This document shows, one piece after another, positions 8,362 to 16,301 of a DNA stretch of 64,000 nt (position 1 is its first letter; every line of letters starts with the position of its first letter). Source of the DNA: Anaerotruncus colihominis (GTDB taxonomy: Bacteria; Bacillota; Clostridia; Oscillospirales; Ruminococcaceae); assembly GCA_025146135.1 (NCBI GenBank), contig CP102255.1, positions 3,038,001-3,102,000 of the forward strand, written 5' to 3'. The notes below the pieces were generated by a model that saw only the letters and a program-made list of their open reading frames with translations, was not told where the DNA came from and did not search any database. Both the position numbers and the translations under genes were made by a program.

Positions 8362-9170
8362 CCAAACACCTCCCTGGCAATCTTCTCGATCTCCTTGCGG
8401 AACATCCGGCTGTCCTTCATGGAGAGGTCCGCCAGCAGATTGCCGGCCAGATAGCACCCCTCCAGCTCCGCCGAATGGGGCAGCGTGAAGGCCACCGCCC
8501 CCAGCGCCTGACCCATGTGCTCTCCAGCCTGCTGGGGCTTTACATTGCTGGCGGTTTTGTACTGCTTGTCCGCGTCCCATTTGGCATCCCGCAGGAGGGG
8601 AAGCTGGCTGGACAGGTAGCTGATGCTCTTGAGATCGGCGTTGGCCAGCCGCAGAACGGAATCCGCCTCCATGAGTGCCACGGCGGAGAGGATGTCGTTG
8701 GCGATGTAGCTGCCGCAGTCGATGACCACATAGGGGGCGATCTCCCGCAGGCAGTCGATGAGTTCCCGCGCCTGCACCTCGTTGTAGGGCGGGTAGGTGT
8801 ACTCATTCTCGCCCTTGAGCATCCCCAGCATGGTGAGGTAGCCGAGACGCTTATGGGTGACCAGATTGTTCTTGACCAGAACCTCCGACACATGGGCGGC
8901 GGCCAATACGCTCCCGAGGGAGCGCTCGCACTCCAGCTCCGACGCCGGGCAGATGCAGGGCAGCATGGGGGCGGTCATATCGCAGAGCAGGAGGACCACA
9001 TTCCGGCGCCTATCCGCCAGATACTTGGCCAGCCGCACGGCCACGGTGGTCTTGCCGCTGCCGGGGCTGCCCCACACCGCCAGCACCCCGCCGCCCTGCT
9101 CCTCCTGCTCACAGGCGTCCTCCTGGCCTGTCCCGCGGGAAAAAATACCGGCTTTTTTGAAGTTCAGCAT
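8355..9170 (-). CDS. tadZ: TadZ/CpaE-like ParA-family ATPase
   Basis: A 271-residue P-loop protein with Walker A GSPGSGKTT near residue 35, the VVIDCGSYI segment as the Walker B-like strand, and the Gln/Leu-rich C-terminus of MinD/ParA-type proteins. TadZ proteins place the Tad machine at a cellular site. Its ATG overlaps the cpaB stop by one base (TGATG), indicating translational coupling; its own 3' end carries the Shine-Dalgarno of tadA. Confidence 0.85.
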   Translation of the reverse strand: MLNFKKAGIFSRGTGQEDACEQEEQGGGVLAVWGSPGSGKTTVAVRLAKYLADRRRNVVLLLCDMTAPMLPCICPASELECERSLGSVLAAAHVSEVLVKNNLVTHKRLGYLTMLGMLKGENEYTYPPYNEVQARELIDCLREIAPYVVIDCGSYIANDILSAVALMEADSVLRLANADLKSISYLSSQLPLLRDAKWDADKQYKTASNVKPQQAGEHMGQALGAVAFTLPHSAELEGCYLAGNLLADLSMKDSRMFRKEIEKIAREVFGC

Positions 9171-10015
9171 CAGGCCACCTCCCCGGATTCCGTGGTCGCC
9201 TCCGTTTCCGCGGTTTCGCTGGGAGCAGCGGGAGGCTCGGCTTCCGCGGGATTCTCCTCCGGCTCCTCCTCGGGACCGGGTTCCGGGGGATACAGCTCCA
9301 GAATGATCTCATCCTGAGCGGCCAGGAACTTTTCGGCGTTCTTGCGGTCGCCCCGGTAGACCAGCGCCAGATGGATGGTACCTTCCGCCTCCAGTTCAGC
9401 CAGTACCTTGGCCTGTTCAGGGGATACCAGCAGGGTGACGGTATCGGGCAGTTCCTTATCCTCCTCCTCATCCGCGGGCGCTCCGGTGTTGGCGTCGTAG
9501 CCGGAGGAGGCGGTGACGCTGATGATCTCCACATACTGCAGCTCAGCGGGGACAACGGTCTGGCCCTGCTGCTTGTAGTCCGGGGCAATCACCGACACAA
9601 TGTCGCCGCTCTGCAGCTTGCCGGAGAGCCCCTCCGCAAAACTTTTGATGGACACGGAGATGGCCTGCTGGCTCCCGTCCAAGCTGTACAGGTAGGCATT
9701 CTCAGCGGCCGGGGCGTCCGAAAGCTTGGAGGGGATAATATAGTCGCCCACAGCCAGATCCGCGGTGGCATATTTGCCAACCGCGCTCTCTTTCTGCCGC
9801 AGGACATCCTCCGGCAGATTGTAGCCGCCCACCTCCACGGTCTGGACCATGCTCTCCGTGATCTCATCTCCGGCCCGGATGGGCTGGACCACCCGCACGA
9901 TCTCGGCCTTCTGGCTGAGGCTCTGGTTGAACAGCGGGGTCAGGCCAAAGCAGATGAGCAGGGAGAGCATAATGCAGATCACACCCACCACGGTGCGGTT
10001 TTTCAAAAAACTCAT
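9170..10015 (-). CDS. cpaB: CpaB/RcpC pilus assembly protein with SAF domain
   Basis: A 281-residue protein with one N-terminal membrane helix (about 9-28), then a SAF domain (VQPIRAGDEITESMV, ending near IPSKLSD), followed by the RcpC/CpaB C-terminal beta domain. The last 45 residues are a Glu/Pro/Ala-rich tail. In Gram-negative Tad systems it sits in the periplasm beside the secretin; no secretin is expected in this Gram-positive host. It precedes tadZ by a one-base overlap. Confidence 0.88.
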   Translation of the reverse strand: MSFLKNRTVVGVICIMLSLLICFGLTPLFNQSLSQKAEIVRVVQPIRAGDEITESMVQTVEVGGYNLPEDVLRQKESAVGKYATADLAVGDYIIPSKLSDAPAAENAYLYSLDGSQQAISVSIKSFAEGLSGKLQSGDIVSVIAPDYKQQGQTVVPAELQYVEIISVTASSGYDANTGAPADEEEDKELPDTVTLLVSPEQAKVLAELEAEGTIHLALVYRGDRKNAEKFLAAQDEIILELYPPEPGPEEEPEENPAEAEPPAAPSETAETEATTESGEVA

Positions 10016-10053
10016 ACTCGCGTTTCCTCCTTCAGTTCATGTTGGGTCGGAAG

Positions 10054-10073
10054 GTCCGGGCGTTACGCCCGGA
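10054..10073 (-). other. Hairpin with a stop codon in its loop
   Basis: GTCCGGGCG and CGCCCGGAC form a perfect 9-bp stem around a 3-nt TAA loop that is the stop codon of the 42-residue gene at 10063-10191. It lacks a T-run, so it is more likely an mRNA processing or stability element than a terminator. Confidence 0.5.
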
Positions 10074-10191
10074 CCGATTTGGCTCCGCGGCCCCGCTTCA
10101 GCCGGGGCAGGAGAATGGCGGCCGCCGTCAGGGGCAGGGTCACGCCGGCAATGGTGAGTACAGTCTTTTTCGTCACATGGAACTTCTTCAT
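10063..10191 (-). CDS. 42-residue hydrophobic small protein in the tad operon
   Basis: This short gene has ATG 10191 with GGAGG 9 nt upstream, so it is very likely translated. The product is a basic peptide (MKKFHVTKK) followed by one membrane helix (about 10-28) and a basic tail (RLKRGRG). It lies between the prepilin peptidase and cpaB genes in the same direction. Its function is unknown; a small membrane accessory of the pilus machine is the simplest guess. Confidence 0.7.
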   Translation of the reverse strand: MKKFHVTKKTVLTIAGVTLPLTAAAILLPRLKRGRGAKSVRA

Positions 10192-10196
10192 AATGG

Positions 10197-10616
10197 TCAA
10201 CCTCCAAAACAGTATAGTGCGGCAAAGCCGATGGACAAAAAGGGGCCGAACGGAAGAGGCGTCCGGCCTGTGAGGGCGGGGGGACGGCGGCGTATCTTGT
10301 GAAAGAGTCCGGCGATGCAGAAATACAGCACCGCCAGCAGAAGGCCCAGCGCCAGCCCCCAGAATCCCCGCCAAAAGCCCAGTACAAAGCCGGCCGCGGC
10401 AGTGAGCTTGATGTCACCGCCGCCCATGCATTCCGGCTGGATCAGGGCGGCAATCAGCAGGGGCAGGGCCGCCAGCACCCCAAAAAGCTGGGCGGGGCTG
10501 AAGGAGATCAGCCCCGCTGCGGCGGTCAGGAGACAAAGGGAATTGGGGATCACGCGCTTGCGGCAGTCCACCGCCGAGGCGGCGGCCAGCGCCGTGAGGA
10601 ACAGAAGCGCCCGCAC
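10197..10616 (-). CDS. tadV: Type A24 prepilin peptidase (TadV/CpaA-like)
   Basis: A 139-residue polytopic membrane aspartyl protease that would remove the leader from pilin and pseudopilins. Both catalytic Asp motifs are visible: Asp17 in AVDCRKRVIPN and Asp68 in GGGDIK. It lacks the N-terminal methylase domain of PilD, as is normal for TadV/CpaA. Genes for its likely substrates, with RGEGY(I/M)D sites, lie at 10623-10886 and 4351-4749. Confidence 0.9.
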   Translation of the reverse strand: MRALLFLTALAAASAVDCRKRVIPNSLCLLTAAAGLISFSPAQLFGVLAALPLLIAALIQPECMGGGDIKLTAAAGFVLGFWRGFWGLALGLLLAVLYFCIAGLFHKIRRRPPALTGRTPLPFGPFLSIGFAALYCFGG

Positions 10617-10622
10617 CGTGCA

Positions 10623-10886
10623 TCAGCCGTTGTAGTCGAACATCTCCTCCACGCGCTCGGTCACGGTGGGCAGGACGGTGTCCCCGAACAGGGTGTATAG
10701 GCCGGCCAGGAGCAGGGCGCCCAGCACCACGGCGATCAGAATTTTGATGGCGGTGTCGATGTAGCCCTCGCCGCGGGTGCTGCAGAGGGGGGCGGACAGG
10801 CGGGTACGGGCGCGGGTCATGGCGCAGTGGGCCTTGCAGGTCATGGTCTTCACGGTGTTGGACATCTTGTTGAACATCTTCTTCAT
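10623..10886 (-). CDS. Flp-like type IVb major pilin (DUF6133-like)
   Basis: An 87-residue protein with a long basic leader (about 39 residues), a probable cleavage at Gly39-Glu40 (TRG-EGYIDTA) and a hydrophobic helix at 44-66, then a short polar tail. This is the Flp pilin layout, although the leader is longer than usual. It is the first gene of the tad operon in transcription order, as expected for a major pilin. Start ATG 10886 has GGAGG upstream. The DUF6133 name is from memory. Confidence 0.75.
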   Translation of the reverse strand: MKKMFNKMSNTVKTMTCKAHCAMTRARTRLSAPLCSTRGEGYIDTAIKILIAVVLGALLLAGLYTLFGDTVLPTVTERVEEMFDYNG

Positions 10887-10940
10887 AGAGCGGTTCCTCC
10901 TTCAAAATGTTAGATTGTTGATTGTTGTGTGGTCTGTGGG

Positions 10941-11333
10941 TCACATGCCCATCTTCTGGGCCTGCTGTGCCGTGGGGTCCGGCGCCGACTGCCGCGGCTG
11001 GCTCATAGCCTGGGTCAACGCCTGCTGATAGGCGTTGAGTACCGCGTCGTCAAACTCCATCCGGGCATCCTTCGTGCAGGGGAAGCAGATATCCTTGTAC
11101 TCGCCGTTCCCGGCCTTGTAACTGGGCATGGATACAAAGAGGCCCTTGCTGCTCTCCATGACCTTGACGCCCCGGACGGCAAAACAGCCGTTGATGTTCA
11201 CGGATGCCGTGGCTTTGCAGGTGCCCTCCGGCCGGAGGGTGTGGATCTTGACGTCATAGTGGGTGGGATAGACGGCATGGGGATCGCCGGTGCTGTGGGC
11301 AGCCGGTTCAACTGCCTTCTGTTCTTTTGCCAT
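10941..11333 (-). CDS. SpoVG-family DNA-binding protein
   Basis: A 130-residue protein. Residues about 26-100 match SpoVG closely in layout: KIHTLRPEG, then VNINGCFAVRGVKVME, GLFVSMPSYK and KDICFPCTK. SpoVG proteins bind nucleic acid and regulate many genes; element-borne copies are frequent. The last 30 residues are a Gln/Ala/Pro-rich tail ending in KMGM. It is the gene immediately upstream of the tad operon, 54 nt from the pilin, so it may be co-transcribed with it. Confidence 0.85.
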   Translation of the reverse strand: MAKEQKAVEPAAHSTGDPHAVYPTHYDVKIHTLRPEGTCKATASVNINGCFAVRGVKVMESSKGLFVSMPSYKAGNGEYKDICFPCTKDARMEFDDAVLNAYQQALTQAMSQPRQSAPDPTAQQAQKMGM

Positions 11334-11366
11334 GGTGTACTCCTCCTTTCTCTGAATATAAAAAAT

Positions 11367-11383
11367 GAGCGGCCCCGCCGCTC
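11367..11383 (-). terminator. Terminator after the YodL-like gene
   Basis: On the minus strand GAGCGGC-GGG-GCCGCTC is followed by ATTTTTTATA. It ends the cargo transcript that finishes with the YodL-like gene and so separates it from the SpoVG/tad transcript. Confidence 0.8.
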
Positions 11384-11388
11384 TGGGG

Positions 11389-11937
11389 TCACAGGGTCAT
11401 GCTCATACCCGGCTCCTGCTCCGGGGCTTCCAACTGGACCGGAACGATGGATGTGCGGTCCACATAGTAGAACTCGCTGCCGGAATCATCGTAGAGCTCG
11501 ATGAGATCTGAGATGGCCAGCGGCTGGCCATCGCTGCCCAGGGGCTTGCGGCAGAACGCCTCCCAGATCCCGTCCAGGCTGTTGGTACCTACTGCGCCGT
11601 CATACACCACCTGGTAGCGGGCCAGGTCCGGTCCGCCGTATTCCGCTTGCATACGGTCCAGCCCAATGAAGCGCATGGCGATGGGGGCCAAGGGGCCGAG
11701 CTGCCAGATGCGGCAGGATTTCAGGGCTGGTCCGCCGTCTGCCGCCTGGTATCCGCCAGTGGACAGGCGGTCATAGACTCCGTCCGTCCACTGGACGGCC
11801 AGCCCTTTCTTTGCCAGCCAGTCCGCCAGCTCCTCGCGGCGGAACATGGAGTCCGCCACCACTCCCTGTTCTGTCCTGTAGCCCACTGGATTTCCATAGT
11901 AGAGCAGGCATCGGTTTTTCATCTCTATACTTCGCAT
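11389..11937 (-). CDS. YodL/DUF4316-like element protein
   Basis: A 182-residue protein; ATG 11937 is chosen because AAAGGAG lies 10 nt upstream, while the longer frame to 12147 overlaps the next gene. The central part (LDRMQAEYGG, YQVVYDG, LDGIWEAF, LIELYDDSGSEFYYVDRTSIV) is the YodL-type module seen in many conjugative element proteins, often alone or within huge polyvalent proteins. Its function is not known; association with antirestriction genes suggests it helps establishment in a new host. It ends in GMSMTL. Confidence 0.7.
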   Translation of the reverse strand: MRSIEMKNRCLLYYGNPVGYRTEQGVVADSMFRREELADWLAKKGLAVQWTDGVYDRLSTGGYQAADGGPALKSCRIWQLGPLAPIAMRFIGLDRMQAEYGGPDLARYQVVYDGAVGTNSLDGIWEAFCRKPLGSDGQPLAISDLIELYDDSGSEFYYVDRTSIVPVQLEAPEQEPGMSMTL

Positions 11938-11960
11938 GGCGGCATATCTCCTTTCCGCGT

Positions 11961-12692
11961 TTAGGTCATGTTCATCCCTCCCATACCCGCGTTCTGCTCT
12001 TGAAGCGCATCCAGCTTTTCTTTTGCCCAGCCGGGGAGGAATTTCTCTTTCAGAACGCCGGTGAAGTCTGTGCGGTTCCAGCGAGTCATTTCTCCATCCC
12101 CAAGACAGGTGCAGCGGATGGAGCGGCCAATGGCACGCGGCCTGCATCCAAAGCCGTCATGTGCCAGCCAGAGCTGGTTCTGGGGCGTCCAGCAGGACTC
12201 CTTGAGGGTGTCTGGACTGAGCACCAGCACCCGGCCCTCATAGTCCAGAGCCTCATAAGAGTTGGGTTCGCAATGCTCCGGCCCGAACAGCTCCAGCTTG
12301 CCGTATGCCTCCCGCACCTGACTGATGAACGTGTCCAGATACAACAGGGCGGTATCTACTTCAAAATAGCGGTTGTGGCCGCGGTCAGGGGGAACGCAGG
12401 CTTTTGACTGCCAGTCCCGGTTTTCCACGCTGAGCTGTTCCCTGTCAAAGCCCAGCCCTTCCATGGTGTTGGCCAGCACGAAATTGGTCCGCTTGAAGCC
12501 CCACCGCTCCAGCACCTTTTGGGACGCCTCCGGCTTCAACGCGCCGCGGCTGTCGCAGCAGACGCGGATGGCGGCTTCGATGTCCCGGGCGCAGGACACA
12601 TTGGCGTGGAAGCTTGCGTCCCAAAGCGCCGCTTCTCCAAGCCTGTGGGCCTCTGCCCATGAGTGGGGATAGAGATACACATTATTCTCCAT
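11961..12692 (-). CDS. DUF3849-type element protein
   Basis: A 243-residue protein. The N-terminus (YPHSWAEAHRLGEAALWDAS, then CARDIEAAIR) is the DUF3849 signature of Clostridia mobile elements. The second half contains NQLWLAHDGFGCRPRA and CLGDGE, a conserved stretch of such proteins. Biochemical role unknown. Start ATG 12692 overlaps the upstream gene by 11 nt. The C-terminus reads MGGMNMT although the Shine-Dalgarno of the next gene lies after its stop, so this Met-rich tail is not explained by ribosome binding needs. Confidence 0.7.
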   Translation of the reverse strand: MENNVYLYPHSWAEAHRLGEAALWDASFHANVSCARDIEAAIRVCCDSRGALKPEASQKVLERWGFKRTNFVLANTMEGLGFDREQLSVENRDWQSKACVPPDRGHNRYFEVDTALLYLDTFISQVREAYGKLELFGPEHCEPNSYEALDYEGRVLVLSPDTLKESCWTPQNQLWLAHDGFGCRPRAIGRSIRCTCLGDGEMTRWNRTDFTGVLKEKFLPGWAKEKLDALQEQNAGMGGMNMT

Positions 12693-13182
12693 AGAGGATC
12701 TTCTCCGTCATCAGATGCTCCTCCAGATCCCCCAGGCAGATCCCGGCTTCAGCCAGCATTTCCAGCAGATATGGAGGCACATCCCGCAGGTCGTGGTCGT
12801 ACCCGGCCACGCCGATGGTGACAGTCTGTTCCTCATCGTCCGCATAGGCGCGGAGCTTGGCGCCCACGGGAATACCAGCTTCCTCCAAGACATCACTCGG
12901 CAGATGAATGTCATCATCCGGATCGTCATAGGGGCATCCGTCCGCGCATTCATTGCAGTCGTCGCAGGCTTCCGCCAGGCGCACCGTCAGCTCCACAGAC
13001 AACTGGTGCAGGGCGTCCATTGCCTGGATCAGCTCCATGGCGGTCATCTGCTGTTTCAGAACGACCACCGCGCTGTCCAGAGCGTGGATCTCGGCCATTT
13101 CATCGTGTTCAAAGCCGCTGATCTTGAATACCCCGCTGGGGATTGATAAAGTACCGTTGCTCATTTCTTTGTTGAACTTCAT
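12682..13182 (-). CDS. Hypothetical protein with Cys cluster and AbrB-like strand
   Basis: A 166-residue acidic protein, start ATG 13182 with TAAGGAG upstream. A cluster CDDCNECADGC (about residues 73-83) could bind a metal. It is followed by HLPSDVLEEAGIPVGAKLRA, which looks like the swapped-hairpin AbrB/SpoVT pattern, suggesting nucleic-acid binding. It overlaps the DUF3849 gene start by 11 nt. No known family was recognised with confidence. Confidence 0.6.
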   Translation of the reverse strand: MKFNKEMSNGTLSIPSGVFKISGFEHDEMAEIHALDSAVVVLKQQMTAMELIQAMDALHQLSVELTVRLAEACDDCNECADGCPYDDPDDDIHLPSDVLEEAGIPVGAKLRAYADDEEQTVTIGVAGYDHDLRDVPPYLLEMLAEAGICLGDLEEHLMTEKILYGE

Positions 13183-13195
13183 CTTCTTCTCCTTA

Positions 13196-13612
13196 TTACA
13201 TTGAAATTGTAGAATTGGCTGGCTTGGGTGATTCTGTCTTTTCCTGTTCCTGCTGGGCAGTCAGCCCGTCCCGGAAGGCCGTCAGGTCTTCCAGCGTTGG
13301 GGTATAGCTCCTTGCTTCAAGGGCAGCCAGCAGCGCGTAGAGCTGGCCCACCTCGATCAGCAGGGTCCGGAGACCGTCCGCGTCCATATCGGTCCCCATC
13401 CGGCGAAGCTGCACGGCGAAGGTAACGCGATAGCGGGGCTGGCCGGGGATACTGTTGATCCGCATATCCATTCCGAGGTTGGAGTCCTCCTGCGGACGGA
13501 TATAGACCAGCCCCGCCACGCTGGGGCGGACCAGCAGGCGGCCCTGGCTCATCTCCTCGATCAGCTGAGCCGCCTGCTGGAGCTTCTCCAGCTCGGTGAG
13601 CTGTTCATCCAA
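13196..13612 (-). CDS. Hypothetical cargo protein downstream of the methylase
   Basis: About 138 residues if translation starts at TTG 13612, which has GGAGG 8 nt upstream; the only in-frame ATGs (13627 and the 13636 region) precede or overlap that site. It begins with a helical segment rich in Leu, Glu and Gln, followed by a beta-rich middle (GRLLVRPSVAGLVYIRP, YRVTFAVQLRRMG) and a helical end. It overlaps the methylase 3' end, implying coupled translation. Function unknown. It ends in STISM. Confidence 0.6.
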   Translation of the reverse strand: MDEQLTELEKLQQAAQLIEEMSQGRLLVRPSVAGLVYIRPQEDSNLGMDMRINSIPGQPRYRVTFAVQLRRMGTDMDADGLRTLLIEVGQLYALLAALEARSYTPTLEDLTAFRDGLTAQQEQEKTESPKPANSTISM

Positions 13613-14441
13613 TTGTTTCACCTCCATTCCAGTCAAACAGCGTCATTTGAGAGGGGACCATCCGGCTCCGCTCCCGCAGGTCATAGTTTGCGATGAGCAG
13701 TTCCGGGAACTGCGCCCCGTTGTCGTACCGCTGCTTGATGTTGTTGATGCGGGTGGTTTCCATGAGGCAGATGCCCGGCTGGTCGTACAGTCCGCGGACG
13801 AAGGCGTCATCGTTGTAGGAGAGCAGGAACTTGCCCTCGATCCGTATCAGGGCATCCCGCAGGCGGATGTGGTCCGCCTCGGTGAAGCCGTCCTCGCCAA
13901 TGTTCTGGTAATACCCCTCGGTGGCATGGTAGGGCGGGTCGAGATAGAAGAAGCTCACCGGGCGGTCATACTGGCGGAGCAGCTTTTCAAAATCCTTGTG
14001 CTCAATGACCACCTTGGCCAGCCTGCGATGGGCCTGCTCGATGAGCGGGAAGTTGCTCCACATATCGTGGGGCTGGCTGCCGAAGCTGGTCAGGCCGGAG
14101 GCGTAGCTGTATCGGATGAGCTGATAAAACCACGCCGCCTTCTGCACATCGCTGGCGGGGCTGTCACGGGCCAGCGCGTCACGCACAAGGTCAAAATCCT
14201 CCCGTGCGTTGAGCACATACCGCAGGGCCGCTATCAGCTCCTCCGGTTTCTCCCGGACGCAGCGGTACAGGTTGACCAATAAGCCGTTGAAATCGTTATA
14301 AACTTCGAAGTCATTTCCGGGCGGCTTGTGAAAGAGGACCCAGCCTCCGCCGCCGAATACCTCGATGTACCGCTCATAATAGACCGGGAACAGAGTAACG
14401 ATGAGTTCCCGCAGCGCCTTCTTGCCGCCGATCCAGGACAT
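13605..14441 (-). CDS. D12-class DNA adenine-N6 methyltransferase
   Basis: A 278-residue enzyme that methylates adenine using S-adenosylmethionine. The D12 class layout is clear: N-terminal SWIGGKKAL and YIEVFGGGGWVLF (SAM-binding region), YNDFNGLLVNLY, and catalytic DPPY in YLDPPYHATEGYY (about residue 167). The target motif cannot be read from sequence. No restriction endonuclease is adjacent, so it is an orphan methylase that may protect the element from host restriction. It follows a small HTH-like gene by 8 nt. Confidence 0.9.
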   Translation of the reverse strand: MSWIGGKKALRELIVTLFPVYYERYIEVFGGGGWVLFHKPPGNDFEVYNDFNGLLVNLYRCVREKPEELIAALRYVLNAREDFDLVRDALARDSPASDVQKAAWFYQLIRYSYASGLTSFGSQPHDMWSNFPLIEQAHRRLAKVVIEHKDFEKLLRQYDRPVSFFYLDPPYHATEGYYQNIGEDGFTEADHIRLRDALIRIEGKFLLSYNDDAFVRGLYDQPGICLMETTRINNIKQRYDNGAQFPELLIANYDLRERSRMVPSQMTLFDWNGGETIG

Positions 14442-14449
14442 AAAACTGT

Positions 14450-14782
14450 TCAGGGCGCGTCACCCCCGTCCAGCGGCAGGCGGGTCTGCGCGGTATCAAA
14501 CTGTTCCAGGGAACGGTTCAGGCCGCTGATGGCGGCCGCGATACCGCTGATCCGTCGTGTCAGGTGGGCAATGGTCGAGCGAACTTCCTGGTCTGTGGCG
14601 GCAAAATAGTACCCATCGCCGCTGCTGGCGATTGGGACGCCTTCCCGCCGCAGGGCATTGACCATGTGGCGCACCTGAATCCCTTTGATGCCGAAGGTCA
14701 GTTCCAACTCCCGGCTGGTGGCGGCATTTGAAGCGCCCAGGTGGTATCGCTCCAGATATTCCGCCAGCCGTTCTTTCTGCAT
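14450..14782 (-). CDS. Small HTH-like DNA-binding protein paired with the methylase
   Basis: A 110-residue protein. The first 65 residues (LERYHLGASNAATSRELELT, then VRHMVNALRREGVPIASSGDGYYFA) fit a winged helix-turn-helix, with the strand GYYFA as the wing. The C-terminal helix (ISGIAAAISGLNRSLEQF) may dimerise. Its location just upstream of the methylase suggests it may control or assist it. Start ATG 14782 has an AAAGGAGG-type site. Confidence 0.65.
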   Translation of the reverse strand: MQKERLAEYLERYHLGASNAATSRELELTFGIKGIQVRHMVNALRREGVPIASSGDGYYFAATDQEVRSTIAHLTRRISGIAAAISGLNRSLEQFDTAQTRLPLDGGDAP

Positions 14783-14833
14783 AAATGCCTCCTTTCCGGA
14801 CCTGGTTTTCCGAAAAAGGGCATAAAAAAGAAG

Positions 14834-14865
14834 GGGGCCGTTTTCCCCTTTCGGAAAACGGCCCC
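14834..14865 (-). terminator. Terminator after the 95-residue gene
   Basis: A 13-bp perfect stem (GGGGCCGTTTTCC and its complement) with a 6-nt loop is followed on the minus strand by CTTCTTTTTT. It separates the upstream ArdA-like cluster from the methylase transcript. Confidence 0.88.
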
Positions 14866-14894
14866 TGTATCTTGATTGGATATGCTTGTTTAGC

Positions 14895-15182
14895 TTATAG
14901 AATCACCCCCAGTTCTCTCAGCATCCGGACACAGTCTTTGGCGCCCTGGCAATAAAGGTGGATATTGTGCCTTTGCTCCATGCGGGAGAGGAAACAGATG
15001 TACTCCTGCATTTTCTTTTTTCCCGCAGGCCCCAAAAGTGGATCTTGTTCGATCTCATCCCGGATGTGGGAGAGTTCTGCCTCCTCTTGGCTGAATTCAG
15101 GATGGTTTCGCTCCATCTCCTCAAAGATCAGCTCGATGCGCCGGTCAAGCATCTCCCTCCGCAGAGCTTCCTGCTCATTCAC
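14895..15182 (-). CDS. Small helical hypothetical protein
   Basis: A 95-residue protein, mostly amphipathic helices rich in Glu, Arg and Leu (LDRRIELIFEEMERNH, then AELSHIRDEI) with two Cys near the C-terminus. It has no catalytic motif. It sits alone between the ArdA-like gene and the terminator at 14834-14865. Many Clostridia elements carry small helical proteins of this type with unknown role. It does not have the Met tail of its neighbours. Confidence 0.6.
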   Translation of the reverse strand: MNEQEALRREMLDRRIELIFEEMERNHPEFSQEEAELSHIRDEIEQDPLLGPAGKKKMQEYICFLSRMEQRHNIHLYCQGAKDCVRMLRELGVIL

Positions 15183-15260
15183 TGGTTTCGCCCCCTTTTG
15201 GCAAACACTATCACACTCTGCGGAGAATAGCTATACCAATACCCAACAAAATCGAGGCGG

Positions 15261-16298
15261 CTACATTGACAGAAGAAGGCTGCGGTGCTCAGGCTGGCTG
15301 TATTCGTACTGGCGCTCGCCGCCATTCCACGCCGCATAGCCGTGATCCGTGGCGGAGAGACCGTACTGTCTCATTTGGGCCTCCGCATAGGCGGCCCCGT
15401 CAAAGGCGTCTGTGAGCAGACCGCTGGGTGGAATCAGACCGTTTCGGATCGCCAGTTCCCGTCCGTATGCGGCCATATCCATGCCCCGTGGAAAGAACGC
15501 GTAGTGTTGGAGATTCTGCGAGAGATCCAGGGCCAGATCCAGCCGGTGGCAGTCCTCCAGTTCCAGCACCGTCAGCCACTTGTCCAGCCAGTGGGGTTGC
15601 CCCTGGCCCTGCTCCGCCCAGACATAGCCGAAGTCGATGGCGTGGCGGACCAGTTCGCCGGCGGAGTCGTACTGGGAGAGGATATCCGTCAGCTGGGGCA
15701 GACAGCAGTCCACCTCCAGCGCGATGCACTCACTGAGGCTCTCCGCCTGCAGCGCGTCCAGCCCCAGCAAGAGTTCATCCGGATGGTTTGAGTCGATGTA
15801 CTCGCCGGAATCCGGGAAGCCCACCCAGACCCCCTCCATATTGCTCCGACTGGCCAGCCTGATTCGGATGGCATAATCGCCGGTGAATGGCTGGAGGATG
15901 GGGTCTTCCTCCGCAAAAGGATCTGCCAGCTTGATGCTTCGCACATAGTGGCCGTTGCAAAAGACCCCGTTCTGCGACTGGTGGTAGGCGGCCCCCAAAT
16001 GCTCCACATTCAGGAATGGCCGGGCGGCCTCCGAGGGAGGCTCCACATTCTCCATGACAAATTTCCCAAGCGCGGCCTCATCTCTCGAGCCATAGAAGAG
16101 GTCATAGCAGTCCAGCTGGGACGCGATCCGCGTCACATGGCCAATCTCCTGGGGCTTCTCCAGCTCCATGGCCCCTTGAAACAGAATTTTTTCTTTCTCT
16201 GTCATATTGGCAAAGCGCCGTTCCAGCCAGTCATGCTCCGATTTGGTGAGATAGAAGCCGTCCAGCTTGTCAAAGAGGGCAGCGGTTTGATCTGCCAT
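15261..16298 (-). CDS. ArdA-like antirestriction protein, two-unit
   Basis: A 345-residue acidic protein. Two ArdA-like units are visible: around residues 1-125 (LDGFYLTKSEHDWLERRF, GRSRDE-type linker, FLNVEHLGAAYHQSQNGVF) and around 185-330 (LDALQAESLSECIALEVDCC to AAYAEAQMRQYGLSATDHGY). ArdA proteins mimic DNA and block type I restriction enzymes; the strongly acidic composition fits. It is only 3 nt downstream of the next homologue. The exact antirestriction function is inference from these weak motifs. It ends in LLLSM. Confidence 0.6.
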   Translation of the reverse strand: MADQTAALFDKLDGFYLTKSEHDWLERRFANMTEKEKILFQGAMELEKPQEIGHVTRIASQLDCYDLFYGSRDEAALGKFVMENVEPPSEAARPFLNVEHLGAAYHQSQNGVFCNGHYVRSIKLADPFAEEDPILQPFTGDYAIRIRLASRSNMEGVWVGFPDSGEYIDSNHPDELLLGLDALQAESLSECIALEVDCCLPQLTDILSQYDSAGELVRHAIDFGYVWAEQGQGQPHWLDKWLTVLELEDCHRLDLALDLSQNLQHYAFFPRGMDMAAYGRELAIRNGLIPPSGLLTDAFDGAAYAEAQMRQYGLSATDHGYAAWNGGERQYEYSQPEHRSLLLSM

Positions 16299-16301
16299 CG
16301 A

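Noticed and set aside
13605..14441. Complete restriction-modification system
   Set aside because: The methylase is clear but neighbouring genes show no endonuclease motif.
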